A stretch of 12,760 nucleotides of DNA. Source: LMUY01 sp964657445 (GTDB lineage Bacteria > Pseudomonadota > Alphaproteobacteria > Acetobacterales > Acetobacteraceae). Where the stretch lies: the NCBI GenBank assembly GCA_964657445.1, contig CAZZVB010000134.1, positions 1-12,760 on the forward strand, written 5' to 3'. The notes below the pieces were generated by a model. That model saw only the letters and a program-made list of their open reading frames with translations, was not told where the DNA came from and did not search any database. The translations under genes and the position numbers were made by a program. Positions 1 through 6,061 of this stretch are shown one piece after another. Position 1 is the first letter of the stretch; the number at the start of each line of letters is the position of its first letter.

Positions 1-3
1 CTC

Positions 4-1134
4 ATGAACCCGCTCGTCGAAGACACCGGCAGCCCGCCCATCCCCGCCGTTCAAGCCTGGGGCCGGGCCTATGACGGCCGCAGGGGCCCGCTGATCGATC
101 TGTGCCAGGCAGTGCCGGGCTACGCGCCGCATCCGGGACTGCTGGAACGCCTCGCGCATGCGGCGGCGGACCCGCTCAATGCCAAATACGGATTCATCCC
201 AGGCGACACCGCGCTGCGAGAGGCATTTGCGGCCGATACGGGGGTGACGGCGGACCGCGTGATCATCACTGCCGGGTGCAACATGGCCTTCTTTACCGCG
301 CTGCTGACCCTGGTGCCGAGGGGTGCTGCGGTGCTGCTGCCGACGCCCTGGTACTACAACCACAAGATGACCTGCGACATGCTGGGGCTGGAGGCGCGGG
401 CGCTGCCAACCTCGGCTGCCGCCGGCTTCATCCCGGACCCTTCTGCCGCCGCGGCGCTTATGGACGGCGTTGCCGCCGTGGTGCTGGTGTCGCCGAACAA
501 CCCGACCGGCGCGATCTACCCGGCGAAGACGATCGAGGCGTTTGCCGCCTTATGCCGCCAGCGTGGTGCTGCGCTATTGCTGGACGAAACCTACCGCGAC
601 TTCCTGCCCGCCGGGACCGTCGCCGCCGCGCCGCCCGGCGATGCGATCCGGCTTTACTCGTTCTCCAAGTCCTACGCCGTGCCAGGCGCGCGGGTGGGTG
701 CGCTGACCCTGCCGGCCACGATGGTCTCGCAAGCGATGAAGGTGCTGGACTGCCTGCATATTTGCCCGCAGCGTCCGGCACAGGCGGCGCTCACCTGGGC
801 GATTCCGGCGCTGCACGAGTGGCGTGATGCCAACCGGGTCGAAATGGCAGACCGCGCCGCCACCGTCCGTCGCAGCTTCGCCGCCATTTCCCACTGGCGC
901 GTCGACTCCCTCGGCGCCTACTTCGCCTATGTGCGCCACCCGTTTCTTGGCCGCTCTGCCTGGGACGTGGCCGAACACCTGGCGCGCGACCACGGTGTGC
1001 TGCTGCTGCCCGCGCCGGCCTTCGCCGGGTCGGAGGACCACCTGCGGGTCTCGTTCGCCAACGTGGACTCCGCGGGCATCGAACGGCTTGCACAGCGTCT
1101 TGCCGGCGTAGCGACATCGTCGCTCGCGGCGTGA
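4..1134 (+). CDS. PLP-dependent class I/II aminotransferase
   Basis: A fold-type I aminotransferase of 376 residues, a normal family length. Visible motifs are SPNNPTG (163-169, cofactor/substrate loop), D194 in LLLDETY (expected to contact the pyridine nitrogen), and SFSKSYAVPGARVG with K222 as the expected Schiff-base lysine. R348 in HLRVSF is the expected carboxylate-binding arginine. From family knowledge it should transfer an amino group between an amino acid and a 2-oxo acid in the cytoplasm; the substrate cannot be read from sequence. The ATG lies at the window edge, so its ribosome site is not visible. The bases atga at 4-7 would allow a stop-start overlap with an upstream gene, so the operon may begin outside the window. 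Its stop overlaps the next start by 4 nt (GTGA, 1131-1134), which implies translational coupling to the ATP-grasp gene. Family assignment is firm; specificity is unknown. Confidence 0.93.
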   Translation: MNPLVEDTGSPPIPAVQAWGRAYDGRRGPLIDLCQAVPGYAPHPGLLERLAHAAADPLNAKYGFIPGDTALREAFAADTGVTADRVIITAGCNMAFFTALLTLVPRGAAVLLPTPWYYNHKMTCDMLGLEARALPTSAAAGFIPDPSAAAALMDGVAAVVLVSPNNPTGAIYPAKTIEAFAALCRQRGAALLLDETYRDFLPAGTVAAAPPGDAIRLYSFSKSYAVPGARVGALTLPATMVSQAMKVLDCLHICPQRPAQAALTWAIPALHEWRDANRVEMADRAATVRRSFAAISHWRVDSLGAYFAYVRHPFLGRSAWDVAEHLARDHGVLLLPAPAFAGSEDHLRVSFANVDSAGIERLAQRLAGVATSSLAA

Positions 1135-2390
1135 GAATCCTCGCCATCGGGCCGAGGATCTATCTCGGCGACATCTATCTTAGCCTGATGCGCGATGGCC
1201 ACGAGGTTCGCGTGTTCGCCTTCGATCCACCCGAGCAGCGCGCGTTTGGCGGCATGATCTCAACTGTCGAAAACTGGCGCGAACAGTTGGGCTGGGTCGG
1301 GCGGGACGGCATCATCCTGTTTGAGGGCGTTGGCCGGGGCACGCTGCAAGACCAGTTACGCGCTGAAGGTTACCGTGTAGTCGGCGGCAGCGCGCTGGGC
1401 GACCGGCTGGAGATCGACCGTGCGTACGGGCAGGCGGTGCTGGCCGGGCTGGGGCTGCCGATTGCCTGGAGCCGCGGGTTCGACCGGCCAGCGGACGCCG
1501 CCGCCTGGCTGGAGCGCAATCCTGGCGCCTACGTCCTGAAGTATGATGGCGGCGAGCACGCGACCTTCGTCGGGGAGCACCCGGCGGGGGCGGACGTCGC
1601 CTACACGCTGCGCCGCCACGCCGGCGCCGGCCGGGTTCTGCTGATGGAACGGCTGCGCGGCATCGAAGTGGGCATCGGAGCCTATTTCGATGGCCGCCAG
1701 TTCCTGCTGCCGGCCTGCATCGACTTCGAACATAAGCGCTTTTTCCCCGGCGACATGGGGGAGATGACGGGCGAGATGGGCACGCTGGCGTCGTATCAGG
1801 GTGCCGACAAGCTGTTCGATGCGACGCTCGGCCGGGTGGCGCCGCTGCTCGCCGGAGCCGGGCACGTCGGCTACGTGAATCTCAACCTGATCGTGGATGA
1901 GCGCGGGCCATTCCCGCTCGAGTTCACGTGCCGGTTCGGTAATCCAGGGTTTGCGATCCTGGCGGCGATGCAGGCGGATGGCTGGGGCGACTTGCTGGCG
2001 CGGATGGCGGCAGGGGCTGGCGGGCGGTTCCGCACGGTGCCCGGCTGGGCCGTCGCGATCGTGCTGACGGTGCCGCCGTTCCCGGCCTGGACCGCCGTGC
2101 CTGCCGATGAGGACGCCCCTATCTTCTTCCTCGCCGAACCCGGTGCATCGGAGCAGCCGCACTACCATTACGTGGACATGCGGCGCGAAGGCGATCAGTT
2201 GCTGGTCCGCCGCCGCTCCGGCCATGCAATGATCATCACGGGAACCGGGCAGGATGTCCGCTCGGCGCAACAGGCGGCTGCGGCGCGTGCAGCGAACGTG
2301 GTGGCGCCGGAGCTGCGCTGGCGGAACGACATCGGGCAGCGGTTTCTGGGCGGCGAAGGTGATATGTTGCGGGGGCTTGGTTGGCTGTAA
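1131..2390 (+). CDS. PurD-like ATP-grasp ligase (phosphoribosylamine-glycine ligase paralogue)
   Basis: 419 residues, about the length of PurD, and similar to it from end to end. There is an N-terminal Rossmann-like part (MRILAIGPRI), a central ATP-grasp region with VLKYDGGEHATF (135-146) and EHKRFFPGDMGEMTGEMG (200-217), LEFTCRFGNPG (263-273), and a PurD-type C-terminal domain ending near RNDIGQRFLGG (398-408). ATP-grasp ligases activate a carboxylate as an acyl phosphate and couple it to an amine or other nucleophile. Several positions differ from housekeeping PurD as I remember it: KADGLAAGKG becomes KYDGGEHATF, GPNTGGMG becomes GEMTGEMG, and E-F-N-C-R-F-G-D-P-E becomes E-F-T-C-R-F-G-N-P-G. 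I therefore infer a paralogue with another substrate rather than the purine enzyme. The GTG start at 1131 overlaps the aminotransferase stop and gives the expected N-terminus. The shared transcript suggests it acts on a product or partner of that aminotransferase. Confidence 0.88.
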   Translation: MRILAIGPRIYLGDIYLSLMRDGHEVRVFAFDPPEQRAFGGMISTVENWREQLGWVGRDGIILFEGVGRGTLQDQLRAEGYRVVGGSALGDRLEIDRAYGQAVLAGLGLPIAWSRGFDRPADAAAWLERNPGAYVLKYDGGEHATFVGEHPAGADVAYTLRRHAGAGRVLLMERLRGIEVGIGAYFDGRQFLLPACIDFEHKRFFPGDMGEMTGEMGTLASYQGADKLFDATLGRVAPLLAGAGHVGYVNLNLIVDERGPFPLEFTCRFGNPGFAILAAMQADGWGDLLARMAAGAGGRFRTVPGWAVAIVLTVPPFPAWTAVPADEDAPIFFLAEPGASEQPHYHYVDMRREGDQLLVRRRSGHAMIITGTGQDVRSAQQAAAARAANVVAPELRWRNDIGQRFLGGEGDMLRGLGWL

Positions 2391-2418
2391 GCGGTTGATG
2401 GGCTGTCGCCCATCCCAT

Positions 2419-2423
2419 GAGGG
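2419..2423 (+). promoter_or_regulatory. Ribosome binding site of the VOC gene
   Basis: GAGGG lies 9 nt upstream of the ATG at 2433 and supports that start. It sits in the 42-nt gap after the ATP-grasp gene. No terminator is seen in that gap, which fits a common transcript. Confidence 0.6.
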
Positions 2424-2432
2424 TGGCGAATT

Positions 2433-2909
2433 ATGGCTCCGATCGATCCTGGCGTGCGGATCGGGCACGTCCATCTGAAGGTTGCGAACCTGGATCGGGC
2501 GCTCGGCTTCTACGTCGGGGTGCTCGGGTTTCAGCTCATGCAGCGGTTCGGCCGCAAGGCAGCCTTCATTTCGGCTGGTGGCTACCACCACCATATCGGT
2601 CTCAACACCTGGGAGAGCGAGGGAGGCGTGCCGCCGCCGCCGGGCGCCACCGGGTTGTACCACCACGCCATCCTCTACCCGAGCCGCGCCACGCTGGCCG
2701 ACGCGCTGCGGCGCGTGCTCGCCGCGGGGATCGAGCTGGACGGCGCGTCGGATCACGGCGTCAGCGAAGCGCTCTATCTGCGGGATCCGGATGAAAACGG
2801 GGTCGAACTCTACCGTGACCGGCCGGAGCAGGAGTGGCCGCGGGACGCAGAGGGCGGTTTGGCGATGGTGACCCGCGCGCTCGATCTGCGAGCGCTGCTC
2901 GCGGAATAG
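2433..2909 (+). CDS. VOC-superfamily (glyoxalase/dioxygenase fold) protein
   Basis: 158 residues with two repeated beta-alpha-beta-beta-beta modules. The first begins at GHVHLKVANLDRALGFYVGVL (11-31) and the second near GLYHHAILYPSRATL (74-88). It ends with RDPDENGVELYRDRPEQEW (117-135), the usual close of catechol-dioxygenase-like VOC proteins. Candidate metal ligands are H12, a His in YHHHIGLNTW (51-60), a His in HHAIL (77-78) and E125. Family members include glyoxalases, extradiol ring-cleaving dioxygenases, epimerases and resistance proteins. The HHH-containing GLNTW segment and the GVELYRDRP tail look more like the CatE/dioxygenase side, but substrate and reaction are not established. 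It lies between the ATP-grasp and CoA-ligase genes, so a ring- or side-chain-modifying step in the same pathway is a reasonable inference. Confidence 0.88.
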   Translation: MAPIDPGVRIGHVHLKVANLDRALGFYVGVLGFQLMQRFGRKAAFISAGGYHHHIGLNTWESEGGVPPPPGATGLYHHAILYPSRATLADALRRVLAAGIELDGASDHGVSEALYLRDPDENGVELYRDRPEQEWPRDAEGGLAMVTRALDLRALLAE

Positions 2910-2997
2910 AAACGGGTCATCCTCGCAGACACAAACCATTTTAGGCTTGAAGCATTCCGGGTCACCCGTCACGCTCGCTGCTCGCAACTCATCGCGG

Positions 2998-4623
2998 ATG
3001 CTCACAGTGGCAGAGGGATTCATCGACAGCTTCGCCCGCGATAATCTTCCACCGCCTGCGCTGTTGCCCGAACTGCTGCTGGGTGGCTCCGATTTCAGCT
3101 ATCCCGACCGCCTGAATTGCATCACTGAGCTGCTCGATCGCTGGGTCGATGCGGGGCAGGGCGGCCGGCCATGCCTGCGCCTGGACGAGGTGCAGTGGTC
3201 GTATGCCGACCTGGCCGACCGGGTGAACCGGATCGCCGCCGTGCTGACCCGGCGGTTCGGCCTGGCGCCCGGCGAGCGTGTGCTGCTGCGCGCGCCGAAC
3301 ACGCCGATGATGGTCGCCACCTACCTGGCGGTGATCAAGGCCGGCGGCATCATCGTCGCGACCATGCCGCTGCTTCGCGCCAAGGAGCTCGGCTACATGC
3401 TGGGCAAGGCGCGCGTCCGGCTGGCCGTATGCGATCACCGGCTGCTGGACGATTTGGCGGCGGCCCAGGCGATGCAGCCGGTGCTGGAGCAGATCATTCC
3501 CATGGGCGGGACGGAGGACGATGACCTCTGCACGCTCATCCTCGCCGAAACCGGCGCGTTTGCGGCGTATGACAGCCGTGCCGATGACGTCTGCCTGATT
3601 GCGTTCACCTCCGGCACGACGGGCGAGCCGAAGGGGACCATGCACTTTCATCGCGACATGCTCGCGATATGCGATGGCTACGCCAAGCATGTTCTGCGGG
3701 CGCGGGCAGACGATGTATTCATCGGCACCGCCCCGCTCGCCTTCACCTTCGGTCTGGGTGCAGTGGTGCTATTCCCGCTGCGGATCGGCGCGTCGGCCAT
3801 CCTGCTGGAGAAAGCCTCCCCGGAGGCCTTACTTGCGACCATCCGCACCCTGGGCCCGACAGTGTGCTTCACTGCGCCGACGGCCTACCGCGCTATGCTG
3901 GCGCTTTATCGGCCGGGTGATTTCGACAGCCTGCGCATCTGTGTGTCCGCTGGGGAGGCTTTGCCCAAGCCGACCTGGCATGCCTGGTACGACGCGACGG
4001 GCATCAAGCTGATGGACGGGATCGGCTCGACCGAGATGCTGCATATCTTCATTGCCGCTCCCGTCGAGAAAATCCGGCCAGGCGCTACCGGCCTGCCGGT
4101 GCCGGGTTACCAGGCAAAGATCATCGGTGAGGACGGTGCTGAACTGCCCCGCGGCCAGGTCGGGCGGCTCGCGGTGCGCGGGCCGGTCGGGTGCCGCTAT
4201 CTGGCCGATCCGCGGCAGAGCCATTACGTCCAGCATGGCTGGAACATCACCGGCGACACCTTCCGCCAGGACCAGGACGGGTATTTCTGGTTCCAGGCCC
4301 GGTCGGACGACATGATCGTCTCCTCCGGCTACAATATCGCCGGGCCGGAGGTGGAGGGCGCCGTGCTGATGCATCCCGCGGTGGCGGAATGTGCGGTGAT
4401 CGGCATCCCGGATGAAGAGCGCGGCATGATCGTCAAAGCCTTCGTGGTTTTACAACCTGGGTCAGATGAAGGCCCGGATCTGGCTCGGGCAATCCAGGAC
4501 TGCGTCAAGGCCGAGATCGCCCCCTACAAATATCCCCGTGCCATTGAGTTCGTGCAGCAACTGCCGAAGACCGAAACCGGCAAGCTGCAGCGCTTCCGGC
4601 TCAGGACGTTGCAACCGGCGTGA
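2998..4623 (+). CDS. AMP-forming acyl-CoA synthetase, benzoate/2-aminobenzoate-CoA ligase type
   Basis: 541 residues from the chosen ATG, in the usual range for the benzoate-CoA ligase family. ANL-superfamily motifs, numbered from that ATG, are the P-loop SGTTGEPKG (205-213), GIGSTEM (341-347), TGD (418-420), the hinge/ribose region RSDDMIVSSGYNI (435-447) and the catalytic lysine K529 in TETGKLQR. The N-terminal DSFARDNLPPP and the segment YPDRLNCITELLD are typical of aryl-CoA ligases. It should convert a carboxylic acid, probably aromatic, plus ATP and CoA into the acyl-CoA via an acyl-adenylate. Substrate choice between benzoate, anthranilate and other acids cannot be settled by eye. The start is uncertain: the frame is open to a TTG at 2947, but the extra 17 residues look non-coding and no start has a clear ribosome site. 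GTG 3007 is another option. The gene is 88 nt downstream of the VOC gene in the same direction. Confidence 0.9.
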   Translation: MLTVAEGFIDSFARDNLPPPALLPELLLGGSDFSYPDRLNCITELLDRWVDAGQGGRPCLRLDEVQWSYADLADRVNRIAAVLTRRFGLAPGERVLLRAPNTPMMVATYLAVIKAGGIIVATMPLLRAKELGYMLGKARVRLAVCDHRLLDDLAAAQAMQPVLEQIIPMGGTEDDDLCTLILAETGAFAAYDSRADDVCLIAFTSGTTGEPKGTMHFHRDMLAICDGYAKHVLRARADDVFIGTAPLAFTFGLGAVVLFPLRIGASAILLEKASPEALLATIRTLGPTVCFTAPTAYRAMLALYRPGDFDSLRICVSAGEALPKPTWHAWYDATGIKLMDGIGSTEMLHIFIAAPVEKIRPGATGLPVPGYQAKIIGEDGAELPRGQVGRLAVRGPVGCRYLADPRQSHYVQHGWNITGDTFRQDQDGYFWFQARSDDMIVSSGYNIAGPEVEGAVLMHPAVAECAVIGIPDEERGMIVKAFVVLQPGSDEGPDLARAIQDCVKAEIAPYKYPRAIEFVQQLPKTETGKLQRFRLRTLQPA

Positions 4624-4683
4624 GGCTGGCGGCCCGGCCGGCGCGGCTCTACAAGTCCGGTCAATCAATGGGAGCCGTCCTTC

Positions 4684-4992
4684 ATGATCCATGTCATCGC
4701 GATCATTACCACCCATCCTGGGAAGCGCAGCGCCGTGCTTGAGGCGTTCAAGGCCAACGTGCCCCATGTGCATGCCGAGAAAGGCTGCATCGAGTACGGC
4801 CCTGCCATCGACGCGACCGGCATGGGCGCGATCCAGACCAAGGTCGGCGACGATACGTTCATGGTGATCGAGAAGTGGGAGACCGCCGAGGACCTGGCCG
4901 CCCACGCCAAGGCGCCGCATATGGCCGCCTACGCCGCCAAGGTGAAGGACATGCTCGCGAGCCGGGTGATCCACGTGCTGACGTCCGCCTGA
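4684..4992 (+). CDS. Antibiotic biosynthesis monooxygenase (ABM/YgiN-like) domain protein
   Basis: 102 residues, the usual size of a single ABM ferredoxin-like domain that works as a dimer. Family features are the start MIHVIAIITTHPGKR, the segment EKGCIEYGP (32-40), VIEKWET (61-67) and HAKAPHMAAY (74-83) with H79. Known members are cofactor-poor quinol or polyketide monooxygenases such as YgiN, or heme/aldehyde-related proteins. Many others have no proven activity. A GGAG ribosome site at 4671-4674, 9 nt before the ATG, supports the start. The gene lies 60 nt after the CoA ligase and closes the operon. Oxidation of a hydroquinone-like or aromatic intermediate is possible but is only inferred from the neighbours. 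Confidence 0.87.
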   Translation: MIHVIAIITTHPGKRSAVLEAFKANVPHVHAEKGCIEYGPAIDATGMGAIQTKVGDDTFMVIEKWETAEDLAAHAKAPHMAAYAAKVKDMLASRVIHVLTSA

Positions 4993-5025
4993 GCGCGGCC
5001 ATCCACGGGCACGGAGCACGGGGCG

Positions 5026-5562
5026 TCAGGACGGTGTGATCCTGGACAGTTCCAGTCCATTCAGCACGTCTGCCCCGGACTGCGTGCCGAGTGAAACCTC
5101 GCCCTGGCGCGTCAGGGTGATGCCATAGGCCCGCAACTGCTCCGCGGACCAACCGGTGGCCGGCGCTGGTTCCTGCGCGGCCGCTTCTGCCGGCGGAGGT
5201 GAAGCCTTTGCCAGGGGTTCGGGCGATGATGAAGCGACACCCAGGCCGGACAGGATGTCGCTGCCGATTTGCTCCGGATCGATGCCGGCAAGATGCTCAA
5301 AGAGCGTAACACCGGCGTTGATCGCCAGACCGATCGGCCCGCCAGTCAGACCGCTGAAAATCAGTGAGCCGGTGAGGCGTGCAGCTTCGGGGATCGTATC
5401 GCCAGTCACCGCCCGGTAAATCGTGCCGATCACCGGCACATATTGCAGCGGGTTCAGTTCGGAGAGCAGTTGATGCGCAAAGCCGGTTTCGGCCGGCTTG
5501 CCGGGCGGTGCGGCTGGGGTCGCTGGTGCAGCCGGGTAAATTGACACACTTGACTCGATCAT
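5026..5562 (-). CDS. Conserved hypothetical protein with glycine-rich hydrophobic core
   Basis: 178 residues; I do not recognise a named family. Three parts are visible. Residues 8-24 form an Ala/Pro-rich N-terminus. Residues 36-107 form a well-ordered core with LNPLQYVPVIGTIYRAVTGD (36-55), then a glycine-rich hydrophobic stretch with SGLTGGPIGLAINAGVTLF (70-88) and DPEQIGSDILSGLG (95-108). A Pro/Ala/Glu-rich linker (110-137) leads into a C-terminal segment with WSAEQLRAYGITLTRQG (138-154). There is no signal peptide. The 62-93 stretch could be a membrane-inserting hairpin or an amphipathic glycine-zipper segment, but it is interrupted and short. The gene converges on the ABM gene with only 33 nt between their stops, so it is outside that operon. 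Start choice: ATG at 5562, preceded on the minus strand by a weak GAGCGGA. Confidence 0.75.
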   Translation of the reverse strand: MIESSVSIYPAAPATPAAPPGKPAETGFAHQLLSELNPLQYVPVIGTIYRAVTGDTIPEAARLTGSLIFSGLTGGPIGLAINAGVTLFEHLAGIDPEQIGSDILSGLGVASSSPEPLAKASPPPAEAAAQEPAPATGWSAEQLRAYGITLTRQGEVSLGTQSGADVLNGLELSRITPS

Positions 5563-5734
5563 CGTTGCGTCCGCTCACACCTGTGCAAGCGGCGAGTTGC
5601 AACTTCGCGGCCACACGTCATGCGGGTGTCGGTTGCGGCCGGCACCATGTGATCGCCTGATAAATCGAACTATGGAGTGAACCGCCGCGCGTGACGTTGC
5701 GTTTGCGTGATTGGTTAGCAACACAACTGGTTAC

Positions 5735-5738
5735 AGGA
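5735..5738 (+). promoter_or_regulatory. Ribosome binding site of the lipoprotein gene
   Basis: AGGA lies 9 nt before the ATG at 5748. It decides in favour of that start over the GTG at 5691 in the same frame, which would put about 19 charged residues ahead of the lipoprotein signal peptide. Confidence 0.6.
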
Positions 5739-5747
5739 TCACGCATA

Positions 5748-5987
5748 ATGTCAGCTTTTCGTAGCATAAAGCAGGTTTCGATCATCGCGGGAGCTTGCCT
5801 GGCCCTTGCCGCGTGCGCCGGCGCAGAGCCTGGTGGTGGCACGGCTACGTCTGCACGCCTCGACAGCGGCATCACGTCCTCGAATGGTGGCGGACAGCGC
5901 GCGACGGGCAACACGCCGAACATCGGCACGAGCAACATGGGCGCGGTGCAAACTCCGGTGAACAACACCAAGGGCGCGGCCTACTAG
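5748..5987 (+). CDS. Small secreted lipoprotein, function unknown
   Basis: 79 residues. The N-terminus is a type II signal peptide: MSAFRSIKQ carries positive charge, VSIIAGACLALA is the hydrophobic core, and L20-A21-A22-C23 is the lipobox. C23 would be lipidated after cleavage by signal peptidase II. The mature part is about 57 residues, rich in Gly, Thr, Ser and Asn (for example ITSSNGGGQRATGNTPNIG, 42-60), with no Cys after C23 and little predicted structure. No enzymatic motif is visible. Short low-complexity lipoproteins like this are common in Proteobacteria and are usually of unknown role. Residue A24 after the lipid Cys would, by the E. coli rule, allow outer-membrane sorting. It is transcribed alone, away from the 178-residue hypothetical gene, and ends 35 nt before a strong terminator. 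Confidence 0.8.
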   Translation: MSAFRSIKQVSIIAGACLALAACAGAEPGGGTATSARLDSGITSSNGGGQRATGNTPNIGTSNMGAVQTPVNNTKGAAY

Positions 5988-6021
5988 TCCTGGCGAAACT
6001 CGGTCTGAGGTTCGTGTAAGC

Positions 6022-6058
6022 AAAACAGCGATCGGCTTAGGTGCCGATCGCTGTTTTT
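6022..6058. terminator. Bidirectional intrinsic terminator between convergent genes
   Basis: A perfect 15-bp inverted repeat: arm 6022-6036 (AAAACAGCGATCGGC), 6-nt loop 6037-6042, arm 6043-6057. A T-tract ends the plus-strand reading (6054-6058) and an A-tract opens it (6022-6025), so the hairpin is followed by U residues in both directions. It sits exactly between the lipoprotein stop (5987) and the molybdoenzyme stop (6062) and should stop transcription of both. Confidence 0.92.
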
Positions 6059-6061
6059 CGT

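Noticed and set aside
2947..2997. TTG start 17 codons upstream for the CoA ligase
   Set aside because: The extra residues do not resemble aryl-CoA ligase N-termini and there is no ribosome site. It remains possible because the chosen ATG also lacks a good site.
1356..3023. Long open frame on the minus strand (555 codons) opposite the ATP-grasp and VOC genes
   Set aside because: Its composition is rich in Arg, His, Gln and Pro with no domain motif, and both opposing genes are clear family members. It is an antisense shadow caused by high GC in the third codon position.
4462..5019. Open frame on the minus strand (185 codons) opposite the CoA-ligase end and the ABM gene
   Set aside because: No recognisable motif, and it overlaps two well-supported genes on the other strand.
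5691..5747. GTG start giving a longer lipoprotein precursor
   Set aside because: It would place charged residues before the signal peptide. AGGA 9 nt before ATG 5748 supports the shorter form.
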